A stretch of 64,000 nt of DNA, taken from Sphingobacterium gobiense (lineage in GTDB: Bacteria; Bacteroidota; Bacteroidia; Sphingobacteriales; Sphingobacteriaceae). The notes below the pieces were generated by a model. The model was not told where the DNA came from, ran no database searches, and saw only the letters and a list, made by a program, of their open reading frames with translations. The DNA lies in assembly GCF_002980575.1 (NCBI RefSeq), contig NZ_PVBS01000001.1, positions 1,984,001 to 2,048,000 of the forward strand, given 5' to 3'. Positions 45,285-54,195 of this stretch are shown piece by piece (the stretch's first letter is position 1; the number at the start of each line of letters is the position of its first letter). The translations under genes were made by a program, and so were the position numbers.

Positions 45285-46652
45285 ATGAACACGATACATA
45301 AATTATTCTTATCCGCTTTACTGCTTTCTAGTTTTACATCCTGCGAAAGTTTTCTTGATCGGGAGCCACTTGCGCAAGTCACTCAAGACGATTATTTCCA
45401 TTCAGAAACCAATGCTAATTCCGCTGCAATAGGGATGTACCGCACCATGACCAGCTCGTTTACCTATGGACAGACGATGGTTATTGTACCCGAGTTTTCA
45501 GCGGGCCATGTTTCCCATGCCGCGATATTTCCCGAATACGAAAATTTCAAAACACACGAGGTTACCGCAACCAACCCGTGGATCGCGAATGTATGGCAAG
45601 GAGTATACGCTACTATCAATGCGGCCAATAACATCATCGCTCGCGTAGCTGAAATGCCCGAAAACACCATTTCCGACGAAAAGAGAGCACAATTTATCGG
45701 CGAAGCTAAATTTGTTCGTGCTTTGAACTATTTCTTCTTAGTACGCGCTTTTGGTCGTGTGCCCTTAAAATTGACAGCGACTACGGAAGACGAAGATGTA
45801 GCTATTCCGCAGTCTGAACCTTCTGCCATTTATGAGCAACTGGTAAAAGATCTTGCCGAAAGCGTCACAGAACTTCCTGATACACACGAAACTACCGAAG
45901 CAACCAAAGGTAGAGCGACAAAGGCCGCGGCACAAGCTTTATTAGCTAAGGTTTATCTTTACCAAGCATCTATTACAAACGATTATGCCTTAGCTGCAAG
46001 TACAGCCGCGGAAATAGTTAATGCTGAGAACTTTCAATTGGCAGACGATTTCGGCAGTATTTGGGCTTCCGAAAATTCAGCCGAATCTATTTTTGAATTG
46101 CAATTTGATGATCAAACAACCAATACCCTGGCATCGGTAAGTAATGATAATGCCAGTATGCTTTTCTATGTAAAAGACGAGTCTATCCGAGAACTATTTG
46201 AAACCGGCGATAAAAGACAAGATTTCTCCATTTTTCAGGGATCAAATGATCGTTACTATATGGGAAAATTTCCTAATGCGACCCCACCCACTCAGAACCT
46301 GCCCATCATCCGTCTGGCAGAAATTTTACTCATTCATGCAGAAGCCGAAGCGAGGGTTAACAATAGTGTAAGCGATGCCGCATTCCATTCACTTCAGCGC
46401 GTATTGACCCGCGCGGGCGTACCAAGAAATAAGGGCGATTTTACTTCGGTAGATCGTTTCGTCAAGTTTGTACAGGAGGAAAAGGAACGGGAACTTCTCT
46501 TCGAAGGCGAGACATGGTTTGATTTCTGCCGAACAGGATTGGCGACGGAAAAGTATGAAACGTTAACAAACGAAAACCAGTTTGTTTATCCAATTCCTAC
46601 AGCGCAAATCAATCTCCGTCCGGATATCCTAGAGCAGAACCCCGGATATTAG
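45285..46652 (+). CDS. SusD/RagB-like outer-membrane lipoprotein (second pair)
   Basis: Ligand-binding lipoprotein partner of the preceding SusC. The 455-residue precursor has a lipoprotein signal with Cys20 (FTSC). The SusD signature DREPLAQVTQDDYF is at about 25-38, the TPR-like core follows (REKAQFIGEAKFVRALNYFFL-type helix near 125-145), and the end FVYPIPTAQINLRPDILEQNPGY is canonical. It is shorter than the copy at 7867-9486 and only distantly similar, so the two pairs are not recent duplicates. A terminator follows at once. Confidence 0.94.
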   Translation: MNTIHKLFLSALLLSSFTSCESFLDREPLAQVTQDDYFHSETNANSAAIGMYRTMTSSFTYGQTMVIVPEFSAGHVSHAAIFPEYENFKTHEVTATNPWIANVWQGVYATINAANNIIARVAEMPENTISDEKRAQFIGEAKFVRALNYFFLVRAFGRVPLKLTATTEDEDVAIPQSEPSAIYEQLVKDLAESVTELPDTHETTEATKGRATKAAAQALLAKVYLYQASITNDYALAASTAAEIVNAENFQLADDFGSIWASENSAESIFELQFDDQTTNTLASVSNDNASMLFYVKDESIRELFETGDKRQDFSIFQGSNDRYYMGKFPNATPPTQNLPIIRLAEILLIHAEAEARVNNSVSDAAFHSLQRVLTRAGVPRNKGDFTSVDRFVKFVQEEKERELLFEGETWFDFCRTGLATEKYETLTNENQFVYPIPTAQINLRPDILEQNPGY

Positions 46653-46657
46653 CAACA

Positions 46658-46683
46658 AAGGGCAGACACTCCTGTCTGCCCTT
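46658..46683. terminator. Terminator between the second susD-like gene and tex
   Basis: A perfect 10-bp stem (46658-46667 with 46674-46683; core AGGGCAGAC/GTCTGCCCT) has a 6-nt loop, between convergent stops. The flanking T and A runs are weak, so some read-through is possible. Confidence 0.75.
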
Positions 46684-46688
46684 CTATG

Positions 46689-48920
46689 TTATGATTTAAA
46701 CTTACTTGCCAATGCGGCTAATTTACTCGCCATATCGGTTTCGGGTGTTTTCGCTCTTTTTTGGTGATCATGGCGCTTGCGTTGCGTTGCCGGTTTTTCA
46801 TCGGATTTCATCGACAAGCCAATGCGCTTTCGTCTTTCATCGATTTCAGTTACCGTCACCATAACACGCTGCTGCACCTTAACAACCTCATTGGGATCAG
46901 CTACGAAGCGATTGGCAAGTTGGCTTAGGTGCACTAAACCATCTTGATGGACACCAACATCCACAAATGCTCCAAAATTGGTGATATTCGTAACGATGCC
47001 CGGTAATTTCATACCAATACGCAAATCGCTAACGCTGTTCACACCATCTGTAAACTTAAACTCTTCGAATTGTTCACGTGGGTCACGCCCGGGTTTAGAC
47101 AACTCTGCTATAATGTCGTTTAGCGTCGGAAGCCCCACTTCGTCCGAAACATATCTTTTTAGATCAATCTGTTTGCGCAACGCCTCATCTGTTAGCAAAT
47201 CCCGTACATTGGCCCCGAGATCTTTTGCCATTTGCTCTACCAGCGCGTACCGCTCAGGATGTACAGCGGAACCATCCAACGGATGTTCGCCATGACGGAT
47301 ACGAAGGAAACCTGCTGCCTGTTCAAAGGCTTTATCTCCCAAACGCGGAACCTTTTTCAGTTCCTTACGTGATTTGAATGGCCCGTTCGCTACACGATAA
47401 TTCACGATTTGCTGCGCAAGGGAGGGTCCAAGTCCGGAGACATATGCTAAAATCTGTTTAGATGCGGTATTCAACTCCACACCTACAGCGTTCACACAGG
47501 AAATGACCGTATCATCCAAGGAGCTTTGCAATTTGTTTTGATCGACATCGTGCTGGTACTGGCCCACCCCTATAGATTTAGGGTCAATCTTCACCAGTTC
47601 CGCTAACGGATCCATTAATCGTCGACCAATAGACACGGCTCCGCGAACCGTGACATCGTAATCCGGAAACTCTTCGCGGGCTACTTCCGAAGCGGAATAA
47701 ATCGATGCGCCAGATTCATTCACCATGACGACTGTAACATCTTTTAATTCCAACTTGCGAACAAATTCTTCTGTCTCGCGACCGGCAGTACCATTACCAA
47801 CAGCGATCGCTTCCACATCGTAGCGTTTCACCAACAATTCTACCATTTTTGCAGCTTCCGCTAAACCTCCTGCGCCATTGTGCGGAAAGATCGTCGTATT
47901 TTCCAATAGTGCGCCCTGGGCGTCCAATACCACCGTTTTACATCCGGTACGGAATCCCGGATCAATCGCCAATAATCGCTTTTGTCCCAAAGGTGCCGCC
48001 AGCAGTAATTGACGGACATTATCTGCAAACACCCGGATAGCTTCCTCATCTGCTTTTTGACGAGTCAATACCCGCACCTCGGTTTCCATGGACGGCTTCA
48101 ACAGTCTTTTATAGCTATCTTGTAAGGCGAGCCGTACTTGCGCGGCAACATCATTATGGGCTTTTATATAGATTTTCTCCATAGCTGAAAGCACCACTTC
48201 CTCGTCTACGGCAATGTCAAGATAGAGCATTTCCTCTTTCTCGCCACGGCGCATGGCCAACACACGGTGAGATGGCGCATCTTGAAGTGGTTCCGACCAC
48301 TCAAAGTAATCTTTGTACTTCAACGCTTCCTCTTCTTTTCCTGGAACGACACGCGAAACAAACTGTCCTTTATCCAAAAATATCTTCCGGGTTCTCGCCC
48401 GAACCTCGGCATCTTCGGCAATCTGTTCCGCGATAATATCGCGGGCACCCGCCAAGGCCTCTTCTTCCGATGCCACCCCCTTCTCCGAATCGACAAAAGC
48501 AGCGACCAATACCGATAAATCTGCTTTCTCCTGTAGAAGCAGCCTGTCAGCCAACGGCTGTAGTCCTTTTTCTCTCGCTACGGATGCACGGGTTTTACGT
48601 TTTGGTTTGAATGGCAGATAAATATCTTCGAGAATAGCCATCGTCTCCGCTTCTTGAATCTGTTGTTTCAGCTCGGACGTTAATTTCCCTTGATCTGTAA
48701 TAGATTTCAGTACGGCGTCCCGGCGTTTGTCTAAATCACGTAGCTGCTGCACGCGGTCACGGATAGTTGTAATTTGCACTTCATCCAAACTCCCGGTCAT
48801 CTCCTTACGATAACGAGCAATGAACGGAACGGTCGCACCTTCGTCCAATAAGCTGATGGTCGTAGATACCTGACGACTATTTACCCCCAGTTCTTGCGAA
48901 ATAATAATTTCGTATGCCAT
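46689..48920 (-). CDS. tex: Tex family transcription accessory / RNA-binding protein
   Basis: A 743-residue cytosolic nucleic-acid-binding protein that associates with RNA polymerase. Domain order is canonical: Tex N-terminal helical region (ATVPFIARYRKEMTGSLDE near 29-47), YqgF/RNase H-like domain (LAIDPGFRTGCKTVV near 317-331), helix-hairpin-helix tandem (around 490-560; FKSRKELKKVPRLGDKAFEQ), and an S1 domain near 635-705 (GIVTNITNFGAFVDVGVHQDGLVHLS). A basic tail ends the protein. tatA lies upstream on the same strand, but a terminator separates them. Confidence 0.96.
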   Translation of the reverse strand: MAYEIIISQELGVNSRQVSTTISLLDEGATVPFIARYRKEMTGSLDEVQITTIRDRVQQLRDLDKRRDAVLKSITDQGKLTSELKQQIQEAETMAILEDIYLPFKPKRKTRASVAREKGLQPLADRLLLQEKADLSVLVAAFVDSEKGVASEEEALAGARDIIAEQIAEDAEVRARTRKIFLDKGQFVSRVVPGKEEEALKYKDYFEWSEPLQDAPSHRVLAMRRGEKEEMLYLDIAVDEEVVLSAMEKIYIKAHNDVAAQVRLALQDSYKRLLKPSMETEVRVLTRQKADEEAIRVFADNVRQLLLAAPLGQKRLLAIDPGFRTGCKTVVLDAQGALLENTTIFPHNGAGGLAEAAKMVELLVKRYDVEAIAVGNGTAGRETEEFVRKLELKDVTVVMVNESGASIYSASEVAREEFPDYDVTVRGAVSIGRRLMDPLAELVKIDPKSIGVGQYQHDVDQNKLQSSLDDTVISCVNAVGVELNTASKQILAYVSGLGPSLAQQIVNYRVANGPFKSRKELKKVPRLGDKAFEQAAGFLRIRHGEHPLDGSAVHPERYALVEQMAKDLGANVRDLLTDEALRKQIDLKRYVSDEVGLPTLNDIIAELSKPGRDPREQFEEFKFTDGVNSVSDLRIGMKLPGIVTNITNFGAFVDVGVHQDGLVHLSQLANRFVADPNEVVKVQQRVMVTVTEIDERRKRIGLSMKSDEKPATQRKRHDHQKRAKTPETDMASKLAALASKFKS

Positions 48921-48930
48921 ATTTTAAGTA

Positions 48931-48969
48931 AAGTAAAAAAGAAAGCTGTAGGAATTTACCAACAGCTTT
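48931..48969 (-). terminator. Terminator between tatA and tex
   Basis: On the minus strand AAAGCTGT (48962-48969) pairs with ACAGCTTT (48942-48949), extended inward by two G:C pairs across one mismatch, followed by a T run (A run at 48935-48940). It lies 27 bp after the tatA stop. Confidence 0.7.
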
Positions 48970-48996
48970 TAGAATAGTATTATACGATAAATAAAT

Positions 48997-49509
48997 TTAA
49001 ACGTTTTTAGGCTGCTCCGTATCGGAAGCCGATGTATTGGTTTGTGCTGCCTCTCCTTCCGGCGTGTCCGTGCTGCCCTCTTCCTGTGCAAAATGATCAT
49101 TATACCCATAGGTGTAATGTTCATCGCCTGAAGATGGCTGCTCACCGGGATGGTGTTGTACTGTGTGTTCCGGTGTCGTAAACTTCGGAAACTCTTTCTT
49201 CGCATCCTCTTCCACGTCAACAGCATCTTTGTCTTCTTTTTGTTCCTGTTTAATCTCTTCCGAGATTGTCTGGGATTTGGTTTTGGTCGCAGGTGTATCC
49301 TCTACCGTAACATCTAAATCTTTTTCAAAATTATTTATCTGATCGGAAATTTCCCGCTTTATGCCATCCGATGCGTCTTTAAATTCGCGGATTCCGCGTC
49401 CCAACCCTCTCGCCAATTCCGGTAATTTCTTCCCGCCGAACAATAGCAGAATGACGATGACAATAAGCACCATCTCCTGTGTACCGATATTCAAGAATCC
49501 TAAAATCAT
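48997..49509 (-). CDS. tatA: Twin-arginine translocase subunit TatA, long-tailed
   Basis: Pore-forming component of the Tat system for folded proteins. The single helix (about 12-25; EMVLIVIVILLLFGGKKLPELARGLG) and the following amphipathic helix are unmistakable. Total length is 170 residues, about twice the norm, owing to a Glu/Lys-rich stretch and then a His/Ser/Thr/Gly-rich acidic tail (about 70-170) that looks disordered. Start ATG 49509 gives the expected short periplasmic N-terminus. Expressed alone; tatC is not in the window. Confidence 0.92.
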   Translation of the reverse strand: MILGFLNIGTQEMVLIVIVILLLFGGKKLPELARGLGRGIREFKDASDGIKREISDQINNFEKDLDVTVEDTPATKTKSQTISEEIKQEQKEDKDAVDVEEDAKKEFPKFTTPEHTVQHHPGEQPSSGDEHYTYGYNDHFAQEEGSTDTPEGEAAQTNTSASDTEQPKNV

Positions 49510-49606
49510 TTTATCCTTCTCTTTAACTTTTTATCGAAAGATAAAGGTAAGTGTAAATTTATGTTCTCTCCAAATTTTGATGTAATTATTTAGTAACAAA
49601 AACGAT

Positions 49607-49614
49607 TATCTTTG
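49607..49614 (+). promoter_or_regulatory. -7 box TATCTTTG upstream of the MATE gene
   Basis: Perfect match to the Bacteroidota -7 consensus TAnnTTTG, 15 bp before the ATG at 49630. Transcription would start only a few bases before the gene. A convincing -33 TTG at the right distance is not obvious. Confidence 0.5.
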
Positions 49615-49629
49615 CACACGCGAAACACT

Positions 49630-50994
49630 ATGTTACATCATTACTACAAACAAAACAAGCACTTCTACTGGAGCACCTTTGCGCTTGCAGGCCCTATTAT
49701 TGTTTCTCAACTAGGGCATACATTGGTACAGACAGCAGATACCATAGTCGTCGGTAAATTTGTGGGAACGATACCTTTGGCAGCGGTATCTCTCGTACAT
49801 TCTGTATTTATTGTTGTCATGGTTATTGGCCTCGGTATCTCTTATGGCCTTACGCCCCTTATCGCACAAGCACACGGACAAAAGGACGAAACGTCTTGTG
49901 GAATATTATTATCCAGCAGTTTTTGGTTGAATATAATGACCGCTTTCGTGTTGTTTTTTATCATTCAATTTGGCGCTACCTATGCTTTGGAGCACCTTGA
50001 TCAAGACCCACGTGTGGTCGAAGCCGCAAAACCTTATTTATTGGTGTTGATGCTTTCGATTATTCCACTAATGGCGTTTAATGCATTCAAGCAGTTTGCG
50101 GAGGGGCTGGGGTTCACCCGTCAGGCGATGAATATCACAATTTGGGGCAATGTATTGAATATTATCCTCTCCGTGGTTCTGGCCAAAGGAATGTTCGGCA
50201 TCCCGGCGATGGGAATTGTGGGCGTAGGCTATGCGACGCTGGTAGATCGCGTTTTGATGTTGTTTGCCATGTCCGTCTATGTCCTCCGATCTGAACGTTT
50301 TCGCACATACATAGCATCTTTCTCTTTCTTTCATATCGATTTGCGACGCGTCAAAAGTATTTTTAAGATCGGTGCCCCGATGGCCATGCAATATGTATTT
50401 GAGGTCGGTTCCTTTGCTGCTGCTTCCCTTATTGCCGGGAAAATTGGTGCTATTGAACAGGCTAGTCATCAGATTGCTATCACCTTGGCTGCAATGACAT
50501 ACATGATGGCCAGCGGTATTGCTTCGGCTGCGACCATCAGAACAGGCCATAGCTATGGAAAACGGAACATGATCCGCGTGACGAAATTTGCAACGGTGTC
50601 TTATCATCTTGTTATCGCATTTATGCTGATTTGTGCGGTTATTTTTGCTGTCTTCAACCAATATTTACCCCGGATAATCAGCGACGACCAAGCGGTTATC
50701 AGTATTGCTTCACAACTTTTAATTATCGCAGGGCTGTTCCAGCTGTTTGACGGCACACAAGTTGTCGGGCTGGGCGTTCTCCGCGGAATGGGCGACGTCA
50801 ATGTTCCTACCTTGATCACCTTTATCGCCTATTGGGTGGTTGGTATTCCCGCAGCATATCTTTTGGGAATCTACTTTAACATTGGCGTGCAGGGGGTGTG
50901 GTATGGACTTGCTCTGGGTCTGCTGACTTCTTCTATATTGCTGTTTCTTCGTTACCGTAGCATTATCCGACAACGGATGGATCGGTTTGGGTAG
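49630..50994 (+). CDS. MATE family multidrug/Na+ efflux transporter
   Basis: Inner-membrane cation-coupled exporter with twelve predicted helices. I took ATG 49630 (454 residues, MLHHYYKQNKHFYW) rather than an in-frame TTG six codons upstream, since that TTG falls inside the -7 promoter box. The N-terminal ALAGPIIVSQLGHTLVQTADTIVVGKFVG (about 18-46) and the matching motif at the start of the second half (KSIFKIGAPMAMQYVFEVGSFA) are classic for NorM-type MATE proteins. It is a monocistronic unit. Substrate cannot be deduced. Confidence 0.94.
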   Translation: MLHHYYKQNKHFYWSTFALAGPIIVSQLGHTLVQTADTIVVGKFVGTIPLAAVSLVHSVFIVVMVIGLGISYGLTPLIAQAHGQKDETSCGILLSSSFWLNIMTAFVLFFIIQFGATYALEHLDQDPRVVEAAKPYLLVLMLSIIPLMAFNAFKQFAEGLGFTRQAMNITIWGNVLNIILSVVLAKGMFGIPAMGIVGVGYATLVDRVLMLFAMSVYVLRSERFRTYIASFSFFHIDLRRVKSIFKIGAPMAMQYVFEVGSFAAASLIAGKIGAIEQASHQIAITLAAMTYMMASGIASAATIRTGHSYGKRNMIRVTKFATVSYHLVIAFMLICAVIFAVFNQYLPRIISDDQAVISIASQLLIIAGLFQLFDGTQVVGLGVLRGMGDVNVPTLITFIAYWVVGIPAAYLLGIYFNIGVQGVWYGLALGLLTSSILLFLRYRSIIRQRMDRFG

Positions 50995-51079
50995 ATTATT
51001 TGCATTTGCTGGTTCGACAAGTTAAAAACAAATTCTCCAAAAATACGTTGTATTATAAAGAACTAAAACAAAATGTGAT

Positions 51080-51373
51080 ATGGACAAGTTGAAAAAATTC
51101 GATCTGATGGAAAAAATTGCCAGAGAGTTGGAAGACGTACGAAATAGTCAGCAGGCTGTTTTAGAAAAGATAGGCAAAATTGAAGTCGACAATATGGAGT
51201 TGGGAGATAAATTAATCGAATCTAAAATGCCGGATATCTATCAACGAACGGCAGAAAATGCCGACTCGATTCGGGAAATCTTGGAATCTTTTCAGGAAAA
51301 AACGGAAGAATATAGCGAAAAGAACAATATCGATAGATTGCGCGAACAAGACACTATTAACAATGTTAGATAA
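51080..51373 (+). CDS. Small coiled-coil protein of unknown function
   Basis: A 97-residue, highly charged protein without signal or membrane helix. Heptad-like spacing of Leu/Ile/Met over about residues 5-50 (LMEKIARELEDVRNSQQAVLEKIGKIE split by charged positions) and again 60-90 suggests a helical coiled coil. It could be an adaptor or a structural protein. I do not recognise the family. The gene has its own strong terminator that overlaps its stop codon, which supports that it is real, as does its position between MATE and the E2 gene without overlap. Confidence 0.7.
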   Translation: MDKLKKFDLMEKIARELEDVRNSQQAVLEKIGKIEVDNMELGDKLIESKMPDIYQRTAENADSIREILESFQEKTEEYSEKNNIDRLREQDTINNVR

Positions 51374-51414
51374 CGAAAAATGGCGTGTGAAATACATGCC
51401 ATTTTTCGTTATCT
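51368..51414. terminator. Long bidirectional terminator spanning two stop codons
   Basis: A 21-bp stem (51368-51388 with 51394-51414) has one G-T wobble and a 5-nt loop. It contains A5/T5 tracts in the stem. The TAA of the coiled-coil gene (51371-51373) is inside one arm and the last bases of the E2 gene's TAG (51413-51415) are in the other. Confidence 0.85.
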
Positions 51415-52843
51415 AAATCTCTCGATCTGAATCCCAGTTTTCTAAATAGTCCGCAACTCGTTTCAGGAAAGTACCTCCCAACGCGCCATCAATGACACGG
51501 TGATCATAGGACATAGACAGGTACATCATGTGACGAATAGCAATAACATCTCCGTGTTCCGTCTCCAGAACAGCAGGTTTTTTCTTAATGGTACCTACAG
51601 CCAAGATTGCGGCCTGCGGTTGATTGATAATAGGCACCCCCATAATATTCCCAAAAGCACCGATATTGGTAAACGTAAACGTTCCTCCTTGCGTATCATC
51701 GGGTTTCAACTGATTTTGCCGACTCCGGTGTGCCAAATCATTGACAGATTTACTCAATCCCACTAAACTCAGCTGATCGGCATTTTTGATAACGGGAACA
51801 ATCAAATTGCCGGAAGGCAATGCTGCTGCCATACCGATGTTGATGTCCTTCCGCTTGATAATCTGATGTCCGTCAACGGATACATTAACCATTGGAAAGT
51901 CACGTAACGCTTTACTAATAGCTTCAATAAAAATGGGCGTAAACGTAATATTTTCGCCTTCCCGTCTTTTGTAGCTCTCCTTTATCTTATTTCTCCAATT
52001 GACTAAATTTGTTACGTCTGCTTCTACAAAGGAAGCCACATGTGGTGACGTTTTAACACTATGCACCATATGATCCGCTATAAGCCTACGCATACGATCC
52101 ATTTCTACAATTTCATCACCGGGTGCTGCTACTTTCGAGGCACTTTTTTCTTCTGAAGGAGGCGTCGGTATGTGTTGATTCGATGACGTCGTTTTAGGGA
52201 GCGCCTCTGCTGATCCAGATCCGGTTATCGGATGATGTTTCGTCCGATTTGCAATATAATCGAGAATGTCCTGTTTGGTAACCCTGCCCTCCGCACCTGT
52301 GCCGCGGATATTATCCAATTCTGTTTGACTAAGCCCCTCTTCTTGGGCAATATTCTTGACTAAAGGAGAATAAAAACGAGAACCGGCATGTAATGCCGTC
52401 TTTTCACGCGCTTCTTGCGTTAATAGTTCTGTGCCGGGGATATCCGATGTCGGAACCTCTTCTTCCTTTACAGCTAAAAGAGCTTCTTCTACCGCCGTAT
52501 GCTGCTCTGTTATATCTGGAGATATTTCTGACTGAGGCTCAGGAACGGCATCCTCCACTTCATCTGTTGCCGTCGAGCTCCCCCCGTTTTCGTCCAATTC
52601 TCCCTCTACTTCAATCCACGCGATGATCTCGCCTACTTGTGCTACTTGGTTTTCCTCAAAAAAAATCTTGGATAACTTTCCTGTCACCGGAGCGGGGACG
52701 TCAGAATCCACCTTGTCTGTTGCTATCTCCACAATTGGATCATCTTCCTCAATCGGATCTCCGATTGCTTTCACCCATTTCGTAATGGTCGCCTCGGAAA
52801 CACTTTCTCCCATTCTGGGAAGCACCACTTTATATATACCCAT
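51413..52843 (-). CDS. 2-oxo acid dehydrogenase E2 (dihydrolipoamide acyltransferase)
   Basis: Core acyltransferase of a 2-oxo acid dehydrogenase complex. The 476-residue protein contains one lipoyl domain (1-80; lipoylated Lys44 in ATDKVDS), an acidic linker, the E1/E3-binding domain (158-197; SPLVKNIAQEEG, GTGAEGRVTKQDI), a second linker and the catalytic domain (about 240-470). The last carries His448 and Asp452 in the motif DHRVIDG. No E1 or E3 gene is adjacent, which is common for the branched-chain type in this group. The branched-chain enzyme is my first guess, but pyruvate or 2-oxoglutarate cannot be excluded. Upstream lies cinA; a 100-bp gap suggests a separate promoter. Confidence 0.93.
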   Translation of the reverse strand: MGIYKVVLPRMGESVSEATITKWVKAIGDPIEEDDPIVEIATDKVDSDVPAPVTGKLSKIFFEENQVAQVGEIIAWIEVEGELDENGGSSTATDEVEDAVPEPQSEISPDITEQHTAVEEALLAVKEEEVPTSDIPGTELLTQEAREKTALHAGSRFYSPLVKNIAQEEGLSQTELDNIRGTGAEGRVTKQDILDYIANRTKHHPITGSGSAEALPKTTSSNQHIPTPPSEEKSASKVAAPGDEIVEMDRMRRLIADHMVHSVKTSPHVASFVEADVTNLVNWRNKIKESYKRREGENITFTPIFIEAISKALRDFPMVNVSVDGHQIIKRKDINIGMAAALPSGNLIVPVIKNADQLSLVGLSKSVNDLAHRSRQNQLKPDDTQGGTFTFTNIGAFGNIMGVPIINQPQAAILAVGTIKKKPAVLETEHGDVIAIRHMMYLSMSYDHRVIDGALGGTFLKRVADYLENWDSDREI

Positions 52844-52943
52844 ATTGACCTAAGTTCATTGAATGATTTACTAAATTAACATTTAATCTAACAAATTCAA
52901 TTAAACAAAACATAATATTTTATAATGAGGCAAAAATAAAATA

Positions 52944-54185
52944 TTATTTCAATAAATTCCAAAGCATCGTTAATCCTGCGATAACGGTTCGTTCAATATT
53001 GATCGCTCTATCGTTTTTAAAATGGAACGTTTGTGTTCGTGTTTCGGATTTTCCCGAGACCGCTATACAAACTGTACCAACTGGTTTTGTTTCGGTTCCT
53101 CCACCGGGCCCGGCAATACCACTTGTAGCGATAGCATAGTCCGTACCGAATACACGCCTCGCCCCTTCTGCCATTTCCTTGACAGTCGACTCGCTGACAG
53201 CACCATATTGTGTCAGTGTATCGGGTAAAACACCTAAAACATCCATCTTTGCTTGGTTAGAATAAACAACTGCAGCGCCCTGAAACATCTGACTGGCACC
53301 CGGGACTGCTGTAATCTGTGCAGAAATGGAACCGCCCGTACAGCTTTCGGCAGTGGAAAGTGTGATACCGCTATCCGTAAAAGTTTGCACCAAAACTTCT
53401 TCAAATGAACGATTGTCTACCGAAACAACGTGATCTATTAAACGTTCCGCCACCTGTTCCTTAAAGCTATTGGTTATACTTGCCAAAGCTTCCATATCCC
53501 TTCCCTCACTTGTAAAACGCAAACGTACCATACCAATTCTCGGAAGGTAGGCCAAGGTAATAAACGGGGGCAGCGCGTCTTCGATATCGGCAATCTGCTC
53601 GGCCAAATGGGATTCTCCAATACCGACAGTTAATAAGTAGGTGTTATAAACAAATACTTCGCTTTTGTAGGTATTGCGCAACATAGGCAATACACGGTTT
53701 TCCATAAGAAATTTCATCTCAAACGGCACACCCGGCAAAAAAACGAAGTATTTACCGTTACGTTCGATTGCCATTCCCGGCGCTGTTCCGACGTCATTAA
53801 ATAGAACGGCCGCATTAGCCAATACATCAGCCTGTCCGATATTCATAGCAGGCATGCTCTTTCTACCTCTACGACGGAAAATCGCCTCGACGTGCGCCAA
53901 TACAGCCTCATTACGTATTAGCGTCGTCCCAAAATAATCTGCTACGGTGGCTTTTGTAACGTCGTCTCGGGTAGGTCCCAACCCACCAGTCATAATGATT
54001 ACATCGGCTCGCTCTTCAGCTTGTCGCAAAGCATTTTTTATAGCATGATTTTTATCGGATATCGAAGCAATATGTACGACCGGAATATGCAACAATCCCA
54101 GATGTTGGGCAATCCAAGCGGAATTGGAGTCTACCACCTGTCCATTTAATAGTTCATCGCCGATCGTAATGATTTCTGCTTTCAT
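52944..54185 (-). CDS. cinA: CinA family nicotinamide mononucleotide deamidase-related protein
   Basis: A 413-residue protein with two domains: the molybdopterin-binding-like/COG1058 domain (1-170; TIGDELLNGQVVDSNSAWIA, then MTGGLGPTRDDVTK) and the C-terminal CinA amidase (about 255-410; STAESCTGG, ATSGIAGPGGG). The amidase converts NMN to NaMN in pyridine-nucleotide salvage, and the protein has been linked to competence/DNA damage. It begins 10 bp after lptD, so the two are co-transcribed. Full length and intact. Confidence 0.95.
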   Translation of the reverse strand: MKAEIITIGDELLNGQVVDSNSAWIAQHLGLLHIPVVHIASISDKNHAIKNALRQAEERADVIIMTGGLGPTRDDVTKATVADYFGTTLIRNEAVLAHVEAIFRRRGRKSMPAMNIGQADVLANAAVLFNDVGTAPGMAIERNGKYFVFLPGVPFEMKFLMENRVLPMLRNTYKSEVFVYNTYLLTVGIGESHLAEQIADIEDALPPFITLAYLPRIGMVRLRFTSEGRDMEALASITNSFKEQVAERLIDHVVSVDNRSFEEVLVQTFTDSGITLSTAESCTGGSISAQITAVPGASQMFQGAAVVYSNQAKMDVLGVLPDTLTQYGAVSESTVKEMAEGARRVFGTDYAIATSGIAGPGGGTETKPVGTVCIAVSGKSETRTQTFHFKNDRAINIERTVIAGLTMLWNLLK

Positions 54186-54195
54186 TGATGGCTAG

